Source: Granulicella sp. L56
Lineage (GTDB): Bacteria; Acidobacteriota; Terriglobia; Terriglobales; Acidobacteriaceae
DNA: 64,000 bases
Direction: 5' to 3'
NCBI RefSeq assembly: GCF_009765835.1
Contig: NZ_LMUS01000001.1
Location: 1,230,198 to 1,294,197, forward strand
Shown: piece by piece, positions 1-6,799 of the stretch
Position numbering within the stretch: the stretch's first letter is position 1
Layout: each line of letters opens with the position of its first letter
Notes under the pieces: model-generated
Databases searched by the model: none
Seen by the model: the letters and a program-made list of their open reading frames with translations, nothing else
Told to the model about the DNA's origin: nothing
Position numbers and translations under genes: made by a program

Positions 1-328
1 TCGATGTAATCATCACGCCACCCGCTGCCTTGCGCTCGCGCACCGCATAAGAGAGCGCAGGCGTAGGGGTAATCTCCGCTGCCAAAGCTACCGGAATCCC
101 CGCGTTCGCCAAAACCTCCGCAACTACCTTCGCAAAAGAGCGTGAGCCGAAACGCGTGTCATAAGCAATGCAAACCCCAGCCGCGGCATCTTCATGGGCC
201 AGCACATAGTTTGCAATCGCCGCGGCCGCCACGCGCACATTGGCATAGGTAAAGTCATCGGCAATAATGCCGCGCCAGCCATCCGTTCCAAACTTCACCG
301 CTGTCTCTGCCATCACTCTCGCCGTCAT
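1..328 (-). CDS. Phosphohexomutase (phosphoglucomutase/phosphomannomutase), N-terminal fragment
   Basis: This is the first ~109 residues of an alpha-D-phosphohexomutase, which interconverts hexose 1- and 6-phosphates in the cytoplasm. The start region reads KFGTDGWRGIIADDFT, the hallmark N-terminus of the family, followed by the domain I fold (VCIAYDTRFGSRSFA). The window ends at ...GGVMITS, just where the catalytic-serine loop (usually T/S-A-S-H-N-P) begins, so the active-site serine is at or beyond the edge. ATG at 328 is used; an in-frame ATG at 313 is also possible. It is the next gene after manC on the same strand, with 3 nt between the manC stop and this start, so the two are probably cotranscribed and this enzyme may supply mannose-1-phosphate. 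Whether the substrate is glucose or mannose cannot be told from this part. Confidence 0.85.
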   Translation of the reverse strand, partial: MTARVMAETAVKFGTDGWRGIIADDFTYANVRVAAAAIANYVLAHEDAAAGVCIAYDTRFGSRSFAKVVAEVLANAGIPVALAAEITPTPALSYAVRERKAAGGVMITS

Positions 329-331
329 CCG

Positions 332-1492
332 CTAAATTAGGTCTTCCCGTCCAGCCTTTTTCAACTCCGCAACCACTTTGCCCACATCCTGCGATCGTTC
401 ACGCGTCGTAATCAGCAACGCGTCTTTCGTCTGCACCACGACCAGATTGTTCACGCCCACCAGCGCAATCACCTTGCCGGGCGCATAGACATAGTTGCCG
501 TTGGAATCGATGGAGACGCATAGCGGGTCGGTCTCGTCAAACACATTCGCAAAAGCCAGCTTCTCGGGCGAACAGTCTGCCATGTTCTCGTGCAGCGTCG
601 ACCAACACCCAAGATCGTTCCACTGGAAATCGCCAGGCAGACAGTAGATCTCCGCTTCGGCTTCGCCCTTTCGTGACCTCGGCTCCAGCACGGCGTAGTC
701 GATGCTGATGTTATCGCACTGCGGATAAAGCTCAGCAAACACACTTGTAAACTTATCTGTACCGTACGCTGCCGCAATCTTTTCAAGCAACGGCGCCATC
801 GCAGGACAATATTCTCGGATTGCTCCAGCCAGTGTCCGCGCGCTCCACAAAAAGATGCCGCTGTTCCAGGCGTAATTCCCTGTCGCCACAAACTGTTCGG
901 CATTCTCCTTGTCAGGCTTCTCGGTAAACCGCCTTACCCTATGAGCCTCGATTCCATCTGCAATCATGGTTGCATCATCGGCAACCGCGCCCTGCTCGAT
1001 GTAACCATAGCCTGTCTCAGCCCGAGTAGGAGGCACACCCAGAACCACAATCTTGTCGCCGCTGGCGGCCAGCTTCGCACCCGCATGAATCACCTTCGCG
1101 AATCGCTCACTGTCCTTGACCACCTGGTCCGACGGAAATACACCGATCACCGTATCGGGCTCAGTCTTCTCCAGCAAAAATGCCGCCAACGCACACGCTG
1201 GAGCTGTATTTCTCGCAGCCGGTTCGCTCAGGATCTGCGTTCGTGGAACCTCCGGCAACTGCTCCGCGATCACCTCATCCAAAAGCTCATTGGTAATGAC
1301 CCACACATTGGCAGTATCCGCCAACGGACTGAGCCGCTTCAGCGTCTGCTGAATCATGGTCTCGTCGCCATCGAGAGCAAGCACCTGCTTCGCCTTCGCC
1401 TTTCGGCTTCGAGGCCAAAAGCGTGTCCCGCTGCCACCTGCAAGAATCACTGGAGCGAACCGCAACTCCGACCTGCCGACTTCTATGGACAT
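332..1492 (-). CDS. manC: Mannose-1-phosphate guanylyltransferase
   Basis: Makes GDP-mannose from mannose-1-phosphate and GTP in the cytoplasm. The N-terminus has the nucleotidyltransferase signature APVILAGGSGTRFWPRSR, then the conserved KQVLAL lysine stretch, GYGYIEQG, FTEKPD and NSGIFLW, and the family's FQWNDLGCWSTL. It is about 386 residues, so this is the stand-alone pyrophosphorylase without the extra isomerase domain of long ManC/AlgA proteins. A TTG lies 15 nt upstream, but ATG 1492 is preferred because GGAG sits 6-8 nt before it and the protein then begins MSIEVGRSEL. It leads directly into the phosphohexomutase gene, forming a GDP-mannose pair; a GT2 glycosyltransferase and an acyltransferase elsewhere in the window could use such precursors (inference). 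Confidence 0.93.
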   Translation of the reverse strand: MSIEVGRSELRFAPVILAGGSGTRFWPRSRKAKAKQVLALDGDETMIQQTLKRLSPLADTANVWVITNELLDEVIAEQLPEVPRTQILSEPAARNTAPACALAAFLLEKTEPDTVIGVFPSDQVVKDSERFAKVIHAGAKLAASGDKIVVLGVPPTRAETGYGYIEQGAVADDATMIADGIEAHRVRRFTEKPDKENAEQFVATGNYAWNSGIFLWSARTLAGAIREYCPAMAPLLEKIAAAYGTDKFTSVFAELYPQCDNISIDYAVLEPRSRKGEAEAEIYCLPGDFQWNDLGCWSTLHENMADCSPEKLAFANVFDETDPLCVSIDSNGNYVYAPGKVIALVGVNNLVVVQTKDALLITTRERSQDVGKVVAELKKAGREDLI

Positions 1493-1509
1493 ACAGCTCC
1501 GTCTCAAAG

Positions 1510-1540
1510 GAAAGACCGCACATTCCCAGTGCGGCCTTTC
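1510..1540 (-). terminator. Hairpin between aminotransferase and manC
   Basis: Arms GAAAG-A-CCGCAC (1510-1521) and GTGCGG-C-CTTTC (1529-1540) form a stem with one internal mismatch and a 7-nt loop. It lies 14 nt beyond the aminotransferase stop and about 18 nt before the manC start. The better T-run (TTTTATTC) is on the plus side; on the minus strand the stem runs into CTTTGAG. It probably ends or attenuates the aminotransferase transcript before manC. Confidence 0.55.
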
Positions 1541-1553
1541 TTTTATTCAATCT

Positions 1554-2747
1554 CTAGCGCAACGACGCAAAATACTCCCGCATCCGTTTCACGCCTTCAT
1601 CAATGACATCGTGTGAAACCGCATACGACAGCCGAATATGCTCATTCGTTCCGAATGCCTCGCCCGGAACCACAACAACATGCGCCTCACTGAGAAGCTT
1701 CGCAGCGAGGTCTGAAGCGGATTTGATACCGCCCTTACCGATGAAATTTTTCACGTTGGGATAGACATAAAACGCTCCCTGAGGCACCGTGCACGTCAAT
1801 CCAGGAATCGTCTTGAAGCCTTCGAGCACCTGATTGCGCAGCTTGATGTAGTCCGCGCGCATCTCCGTCACGCATTGCTGCGAACCGCTCACAGCCGCTA
1901 TCGAAGCACGTTGCACCATGCTTGCCGTGTTGGATGTGCTCTGCGACTGCAACTTGCTCATCGCCGCAATAATAGGCTTCGGTCCCAGCGCGAAACCTGC
2001 CCGCCAGCCAGTCATCGCATAGGTCTTCGAGAGCGATCCCAAAATCACAACATGTTCTTTGCAGTCGGTGAACGAGCCGCCACTGACAATCTCGCCGGTA
2101 AAGTTCAGGTAGACATAGCACTCATCCAGCAGAACGTAGATGTCACGCTTATGCGCCAACCGGACAATCGCTTCCAGGTCTTCGGGCGATACCACCGCGC
2201 CCGAAGGGTTCGACGGCGTATTCAGAATAATCGCCTTCGTCTTCGGCGTAATCGCATCCTCGATCATCTTCGCTGTGACGCGAAAATTCTCCGCCTCATC
2301 GGTTTCGACGAGAACTACCTTGCCGCCAGCGTACTGAATGATGTCCTTAAAAGAAACCCAGTAGGGCACTGGAAGAATTACTTCATCGCCGTGGTCAACG
2401 AGCACTTGAACGGCATTGAACAGGGCCAGCTTGCCGCCTGTCGTGAACACGCACTCGTCGGGCGTGTAGTTCGAACCAAAGTCGGCCGCGTGACGATCTA
2501 CAATCGCCTTCCGAATCTCGGGAATGCCGGCAACATTTGTATAACGGGTAAAGTTCTTCTCGATCGCATCGATGGCCGCGTCTTTAATGTGCCGCGGCGT
2601 CGCAAAATGCGGTTCTCCCGCGCCAAAATCGGCTAGATTGACACCCTCAGACTTCAATTTGAGCGCCGCCGCCGTAATTGCCATCGTCGCAGAGACTTCA
2701 ATGCGGTCGATCCGATCCGCAAATATCTTCGTTGCCGTTAAGCTCAT
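1554..2747 (-). CDS. PLP-dependent aminotransferase, aspartate aminotransferase type
   Basis: Fold-type I, class I/II aminotransferase of 397 residues, the usual length for bacterial I-gamma aspartate aminotransferases. Visible landmarks are DFGAGEPHFATP near residue 40, the TGGK loop, LNTPSNPSGAV, the cofactor-binding DECYVYL, the Schiff-base lysine in LGSLSKTYAMTGWRAGF, and a C-terminal HIRLSYA arginine that binds the substrate alpha-carboxylate. It most likely moves amino groups between aspartate and 2-oxoglutarate, though prephenate-type members share these motifs. ATG at 2747 is preceded by a weak TAGG and by a near-perfect palindrome at 2765-2782 that could be an operator. It stands alone between the kdp region and manC. 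Confidence 0.9.
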   Translation of the reverse strand: MSLTATKIFADRIDRIEVSATMAITAAALKLKSEGVNLADFGAGEPHFATPRHIKDAAIDAIEKNFTRYTNVAGIPEIRKAIVDRHAADFGSNYTPDECVFTTGGKLALFNAVQVLVDHGDEVILPVPYWVSFKDIIQYAGGKVVLVETDEAENFRVTAKMIEDAITPKTKAIILNTPSNPSGAVVSPEDLEAIVRLAHKRDIYVLLDECYVYLNFTGEIVSGGSFTDCKEHVVILGSLSKTYAMTGWRAGFALGPKPIIAAMSKLQSQSTSNTASMVQRASIAAVSGSQQCVTEMRADYIKLRNQVLEGFKTIPGLTCTVPQGAFYVYPNVKNFIGKGGIKSASDLAAKLLSEAHVVVVPGEAFGTNEHIRLSYAVSHDVIDEGVKRMREYFASLR

Positions 2748-2764
2748 ATACCTAGTTTGTCAGA

Positions 2765-2782
2765 TTTACCTTGCAAGATAAA
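2765..2782. promoter_or_regulatory. Operator-like palindrome upstream of the aminotransferase gene
   Basis: TTTACCTTGCAAGATAAA is an 18-bp inverted repeat with no spacer and 8 of 9 arm positions matching. It ends 18 bp before the aminotransferase start, where a promoter core or early leader would lie, so a repressor bound here could control the gene. No regulator gene is adjacent. Confidence 0.45.
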
Positions 2783-2899
2783 GCATTCCCTGCGATTTAC
2801 GGCCACTGGTCCCTGCAAAACCAAGATTCGTCATGGTTAGTGCAAATGTTGCTGCAAGCCATTTCGGTCCTATGGCTTCGATCTTCGGCAAGTCTTCGT

Positions 2900-4357
2900 C
2901 TAAAAATCCTCGACGCTGATCGGCAAATAGAACGAAAAGACTGACCCTTGCGATGGCTGGCTTGTAACCTCAATCGAGCCTCCGTGAGCTTCCACAATCG
3001 CCTTTGCGATGGCTAACCCCATCCCCGTGCCCTGCACCCGATAGCGTTGTCCCTGCCCCCGGTAAAACTTGTCGAAGACCATCATGCGCTCAAAATCATC
3101 AATCCCAGCACCGCGGTCCGCAATGCTGGTCATAAGCTGGTTCTTTGCTATCTCGGCGCTGATAAAGATAGGACTACCCTCCGCCGAATACTTCGCCGCA
3201 TTTTCAAGCAGATGTTGAATGACTTTGCCGATCCGCTCGAGGTCCATTTCCACCAAGGGCAGTGAATCCGGTAACCGGATATCGACAGGATGCGTCCGAA
3301 GCTGAGGCTGTATTGCGTGCAATGCAAGATCCACGGCCTCTCGTATCGAATGCATCTGCATATCCAGCTTGATATCGTGTGCGTCCAGCGCAGCCATCTC
3401 CATTGCCTGGCCCACCAGCCGGTTCAACCGTTCAGCCTCCTCTTCAATCACCTGCATCATCTCTCCGCGCTGTTCTTGATCAAGCAGGACATTGGAGCGC
3501 AGCGTCGTAATTGCAGCGGTAATGGAAGTCAGAGGAGTCCGCAATTCATGCGCCACAGCGTCCAGAAGCGCGTTCCGCAGCCGCTCACTTTCGCGAGAGG
3601 CTTCCACCCGGGTAAGCGTCTCCATCGCACCGGCACGTTCGATGGCGATGGCCGCCAGTCCGCAAACCGCATCCAAAGCCTCCGGTGACGGCCCTATGCC
3701 AGTGATCCCCACGGCACCAATCGGCTGTGTCCCCAACAAAATAGGCGCCAGGGTAACTCCGCGCGTCTCATCCCGTCGATGATCTCGCGTAAAAGCAGTA
3801 TCACGAAGCTCTGCTGCCGTTACGTCCATAAAATTCGGATGTGACCTGTAGACCCTGTCCTTCTCGCGGAGATAAACAGCGGCACCAGCAAGACTGAAGG
3901 TAGCTGCAATCATCTGCGGCAACATATTTAGCAGATCGATAACATTGCCCGTCACCAGCATTTGCTGGCTGAATTCGTAGAGCCGCTCTGCCTCCCGTTG
4001 GCGGAAGTGCGACATCTTCGCCTCGCGGCGCGCACGCTCCGCCAGTTGGCTGGCGACGATCCCAGTCAGTAGGAACGCGAGGAGCGCGATCCAATTGCGC
4101 GAGTCGCCAATCGTAAACGTATGAACCGGCGGCAAAAAGAAGAAATTCAGTGCAGCCGATGACAAGATCGAAAGATAGACCGCATGGCGAAGCCCCCAAT
4201 TTGCGGCCACTAGTAAGATGACCATCAGAAAGGTCAAAGCCACAGTCATCTCGTTTGCGTGCACCCACCGGAAGTACACGGCTACAATGGCAGCAATCAC
4301 CACGGTCGAGACGCTATATCGCAGCACGCTGTAGATAATCGATCGTCGCACACCCAT
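2900..4357 (-). CDS. Sensor histidine kinase, C-terminal half of a split KdpD
   Basis: This 485-residue membrane kinase corresponds to the C-terminal half of KdpD. About four hydrophobic segments lie in residues 10-110 (DUF4118, including LNFFFLPPVHTFTI), followed by a GAF-like domain, then HisKA with the H-box AHELRTPLTSI (His270), N-box HLLENAAKYSAEG, DRGAGID, FDKFYRG and GTGMGLAIAKAIVEAHGG. The N-terminal KdpD and USP domains are missing here and are encoded by the divergent gene that starts 11 nt away. The two lengths (485+382) add up to roughly one full KdpD of about 890 residues. It should autophosphorylate and pass phosphate to KdpE, but its pairing with the detached sensor half is inferred. 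Because the starts are so close, each gene's promoter must lie in the other's coding sequence, unless a start is misplaced. Confidence 0.9.
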   Translation of the reverse strand: MGVRRSIIYSVLRYSVSTVVIAAIVAVYFRWVHANEMTVALTFLMVILLVAANWGLRHAVYLSILSSAALNFFFLPPVHTFTIGDSRNWIALLAFLLTGIVASQLAERARREAKMSHFRQREAERLYEFSQQMLVTGNVIDLLNMLPQMIAATFSLAGAAVYLREKDRVYRSHPNFMDVTAAELRDTAFTRDHRRDETRGVTLAPILLGTQPIGAVGITGIGPSPEALDAVCGLAAIAIERAGAMETLTRVEASRESERLRNALLDAVAHELRTPLTSITAAITTLRSNVLLDQEQRGEMMQVIEEEAERLNRLVGQAMEMAALDAHDIKLDMQMHSIREAVDLALHAIQPQLRTHPVDIRLPDSLPLVEMDLERIGKVIQHLLENAAKYSAEGSPIFISAEIAKNQLMTSIADRGAGIDDFERMMVFDKFYRGQGQRYRVQGTGMGLAIAKAIVEAHGGSIEVTSQPSQGSVFSFYLPISVEDF

Positions 4358-4368
4358 ATGTTAGACCT

Positions 4369-5517
4369 ATGACCACTCGCGAACCATCAAACGGTAGCAC
4401 AAAGAGCCCGGAAGAATGGCTGGAAAAAATTGCGCCTGAAAAGACCCGTGGCACCTTTAAACTCTTCCTCGGCTACGCGCCCGGCGTTGGCAAAACCTAT
4501 AACATGCTCAGCGAAGCCATCCGCCGCCGCCAGCGCGGTGAAGATATCGTTGTCGGCGTAGTCGAAACTCATGGGCGTCCACGTACGGCTGAACTTGCCG
4601 AGCAGCTTGAGCAAGTTCCTCGACAGAAGATCGAGTACAGAGGGGTCGTCTTCGAGGAGATGGACCTCGATGGAATCCTCGCCCGCAAGCCGCAGATCGT
4701 TCTCATCGACGAGTTAGCTCACACCAATATCGAAGGCAGTAAGCACCGCAAGCGATACGAAGATGTTCTTGATATTCTCGCGGCGAATATCGATGTGCTT
4801 GCGACAATGAATGTCCAACACATCGAAAGCGTTGCACCCACGGTGCAGAGCGTCACCGGGATCCAGATTCGCGAGACCGTGCCTGACTGGCTCGTTCAGC
4901 GCGCCGACGAGATCGTCATGGCCGATCTCACCCCCGAGGCCCTGCAAACTCGAATGCGGCGCGGTGATATTTACGGAGTTGATCGTGCCGAAAAGGCCCT
5001 CGCCAACTTCTTCCGCCGCGGCAACCTCATCGCCCTTCGTGAATTAGCGCTGCAGCATGTCACCAAAGCCGTAGACCGCACCCTCACTGCCTATATGGAT
5101 GCAAAGCGCATCCAGGAGCACTGGGCCGTTCGAGAGCGGGTTGCCGTCTGCATCAGCTCCAACAGCGCCTCTCAAATACTGATTACCCGCGGCGCGCGGA
5201 TATCGGAAGGCGTCGGAGGCGAACTCTTCGTCCTGCACATCGACACAGGCAGCAGCGATGAAGAACAGAGCACGCTTGCCGCGAACATGCAGTTCGCACG
5301 CAACCTTGGAGCACAGGTAACTACCATCAAAGGCACGAGCGTCGCGCACGCGGCAGCCGAGTTTGTTCGCGAAAAACGCATCACCCACATCATCTTCGGC
5401 AGAACCGCGGTCAGCGGTTTTCGCAAATATCTTTACTACTGGGCAATTCAACACTTCCTCTCAGAAGCGCCAAGCGTGGACGTCCATATCGTGACACAGC
5501 ATCGGGAGCGGGAATGA
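4369..5517 (+). CDS. kdpD: KdpD N-terminal sensor protein (KdpD + USP domains, no kinase)
   Basis: A 382-residue cytoplasmic protein equal to the N-terminal half of KdpD. Residues 35-43 are the Walker A GYAPGVGKT; VETHGR and the Walker-B-like VLIDELAHTN follow, as in the KdpD domain that binds ATP and, in some bacteria, c-di-AMP. Residues about 245-380 are a universal-stress-protein-like domain ending in IIFGRTAVSGFRKY. No transmembrane segment or kinase domain follows; the protein stops at the point where DUF4118 begins in full-length KdpD. It overlaps kdpE by 4 nt (ATGA), so the two are translationally coupled. Short KdpD homologues are known in cyanobacteria. Here the kinase half is encoded on the opposite strand, so this part probably acts in trans (inference). 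No clear Shine-Dalgarno precedes the ATG. Confidence 0.92.
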   Translation: MTTREPSNGSTKSPEEWLEKIAPEKTRGTFKLFLGYAPGVGKTYNMLSEAIRRRQRGEDIVVGVVETHGRPRTAELAEQLEQVPRQKIEYRGVVFEEMDLDGILARKPQIVLIDELAHTNIEGSKHRKRYEDVLDILAANIDVLATMNVQHIESVAPTVQSVTGIQIRETVPDWLVQRADEIVMADLTPEALQTRMRRGDIYGVDRAEKALANFFRRGNLIALRELALQHVTKAVDRTLTAYMDAKRIQEHWAVRERVAVCISSNSASQILITRGARISEGVGGELFVLHIDTGSSDEEQSTLAANMQFARNLGAQVTTIKGTSVAHAAAEFVREKRITHIIFGRTAVSGFRKYLYYWAIQHFLSEAPSVDVHIVTQHRERE

Positions 5518-6230
5518 AGTCGATCGATCGGGGCCAACCAGCAAAGATACTTATTGTGGACGATGAGCCGCAAATCATCCGAGTGCTCCGCACCGCGCTC
5601 TCCACGCAGGGCTATGTAATTCGCATCGCAGGCAATGGCGTTGAAGGTGCGGATATCGCTCTTGAGTGGAAGCCGGATCTAATCATCACCGATGTCTCTA
5701 TGCCAGAGATGAATGGGGTAGAGCTCTGCCGGGAACTTCGCACCAACTCCGATGTACCCATCATTGTTCTCTCAGTCCGCAATAACGAGCGCATGAAGAT
5801 TGAGGCGCTCGACGCCGGTGCTGACGATTATGTGACCAAGCCATTCAGCATTCAGGAATTGCAGGCTCGTGTCCGCGCCCAGCTCAGGCGCAACCTGAGC
5901 GAAGCCCGCGAAGTGCAATCCATCATCGATCTTGGCGACTTTCGCATCGATATCCCGCAACATCGCGTCACCGTCCGCGGTAACGATGTTCATCTCACGC
6001 CAAAGCAGTTCGATCTTCTGGTTTATTTTGCGCAGCATGCAGGAAACGTGCTGACCCATCGCGCACTCCTTCAGGCAGTATGGGGTGTCAACGCCGACCA
6101 GCCGGAGTATCTGCGCGTCAGCATTGGCCAGTTGCGAAAGAAAATCGAAACATCCGAAGAACCCCGGTATATTCTCACCGAGCCATGGGTCGGCTATCGC
6201 TTTCGTCCTACCGGCAGCGACGACCTGTAG
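5514..6230 (+). CDS. kdpE: Response regulator KdpE
   Basis: OmpR/PhoB-family response regulator of 238 residues. The receiver has the acidic pair in LIVDDEPQ, the phospho-acceptor Asp in DLIITDVSMPEMNG, and the switch lysine in DDYVTKPF. The winged-helix DNA-binding domain follows (HLTPKQFDLLVYFAQHAG, RVSIGQLRKKIE, VGYRFRP). It overlaps the truncated kdpD by 4 nt. It should activate the kdp structural genes under K+ limitation. Directly after its stop lie four 11-bp direct repeats, the arrangement expected for tandem binding of this family, so the kdp structural operon probably has its own KdpE-dependent promoter there. Confidence 0.95.
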   Translation: MKSIDRGQPAKILIVDDEPQIIRVLRTALSTQGYVIRIAGNGVEGADIALEWKPDLIITDVSMPEMNGVELCRELRTNSDVPIIVLSVRNNERMKIEALDAGADDYVTKPFSIQELQARVRAQLRRNLSEAREVQSIIDLGDFRIDIPQHRVTVRGNDVHLTPKQFDLLVYFAQHAGNVLTHRALLQAVWGVNADQPEYLRVSIGQLRKKIETSEEPRYILTEPWVGYRFRPTGSDDL

Positions 6231-6235
6231 CCATC

Positions 6236-6279
6236 TTTACGAACTCTTTATAAATTCCCTACGGACTCTTTACGGCAAA
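6236..6279 (+). promoter_or_regulatory. Probable KdpE binding array: four 11-bp direct repeats
   Basis: Four units begin exactly 11 bp apart, at 6236 (TTTACGAACTC), 6247 (TTTATAAATTC), 6258 (CCTACGGACTC) and 6269 (TTTACGGCAAA). Eleven-bp phased direct repeats are the known geometry for tandem OmpR/PhoB-family dimers. The array lies right after kdpE and upstream of the kdp structural genes. A weak -10-like element (TGAAAT) lies at 6285-6290. Binding by KdpE is inferred. Confidence 0.65.
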
Positions 6280-6328
6280 CTCGATGAAATAGCTCTGGGG
6301 CATCAGGAATAGGCCCCAGGAGAGTTTT

Positions 6329-6541
6329 ATGCTGAGCCTCTTGTGTGGCGTGGCCACTTACATCGTGACATTTGCTCTCATGATGTTTTGCCATCGTTAC
6401 CTGAAGGCTCGGCGAAACGCCAAGCGAGGTTCTTCGCCAACGCGTAGGCCAAAAGAAAAGACCAGATTCGATTCAGATAGGTTCTGCTTCCTCCTGTTAT
6501 GTGTCGCACTTGCATTCGGGAAGGCAGCAACACGTCCGTAG
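6329..6541 (+). CDS. Small membrane protein leading the kdp structural operon
   Basis: A 70-residue ORF with a good Shine-Dalgarno (CCAGGAGAG; GGAG ends 6 nt before the ATG). It has an N-terminal hydrophobic segment (residues 1-20, LCGVATYIVTFALMMF), a basic middle (KARRNAKRGSSPTRRPKEK) and a second hydrophobic stretch near the C-terminus. I do not recognise a family. It lies between the KdpE-type repeats and the micro-ORF/kdpF pair, so it would be the first gene of the transcript. It may be a real small membrane protein or a leader ORF; the ribosome-binding site is the main argument for translation. Confidence 0.45.
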   Translation: MLSLLCGVATYIVTFALMMFCHRYLKARRNAKRGSSPTRRPKEKTRFDSDRFCFLLLCVALAFGKAATRP

Positions 6542-6552
6542 AAGTTTTATAT

Positions 6553-6573
6553 AGTCCGCTCAAGTAGCGGACT
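6553..6573 (+). promoter_or_regulatory. Hairpin in the kdp leader
   Basis: AGTCCGCT (6553-6560) and AGCGGACT (6566-6573) form a perfect 8-bp stem with loop CAAGT. No T-run follows, so it is not a classical terminator. It ends 7 nt before the AGAAAGGA ribosome-binding site of the 33-residue ORF and could stabilise the 5' end or control its translation. Confidence 0.4.
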
Positions 6574-6595
6574 GGATTACAGAAAGGAATTGCCC

Positions 6596-6697
6596 ATGTG
6601 GGACCTCGGATGCATCGCAGCAAGCATAGCCTTCTTCGCCATCGCCATACTCTACCTCTTCGGTTGTGGACGTCTCGATTTCACGGAGCGCAAATAA
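6596..6697 (+). CDS. 33-residue membrane microprotein upstream of kdpF
   Basis: This ORF encodes one hydrophobic helix (IAASIAFFAIAILYLFGCG) followed by a short polar tail (RLDFTERK). AGAAAGGA lies 8 nt before the ATG, and the stop codon is directly followed by the kdpF ATG, so translation of the two is probably coupled. The pattern FF...Y..GC.RL resembles small proteins that precede kdpF or kdpA in other bacteria; this is from memory and not verified. It is likely an inner-membrane peptide associated with the Kdp complex, but no function is established from sequence. Confidence 0.6.
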   Translation: MWDLGCIAASIAFFAIAILYLFGCGRLDFTERK

Positions 6698-6784
6698 ATG
6701 CTTGAAACTCTCTTTCTCTCGCTCGTCTCTCTCGCTCTTTTCGTCTATCTCGTCTATGCGCTTCTGCGCCCCGAAAAATTTTAA
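6698..6784 (+). CDS. kdpF: K+-transporting ATPase subunit KdpF
   Basis: A 28-residue single-span membrane peptide ending in the KdpF signature YLVYALLRPEKF. KdpF stabilises the KdpABC complex in the inner membrane. The length matches the family (about 29 residues). It starts right after the stop of the 33-residue ORF and ends 15 nt before kdpA, whose ribosome-binding site (AAAAGGGAAG) overlaps the kdpF end. Its place at the head of kdpABC is the usual one. Confidence 0.92.
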   Translation: MLETLFLSLVSLALFVYLVYALLRPEKF

Positions 6785-6799
6785 AAGGGAAGTGCTTCA

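Noticed and set aside
4351..4371. Frameshift or sequencing error as the cause of the split kdpD
   Set aside because: The two halves are on opposite strands with intact starts and stops, so a frameshift cannot explain the split.
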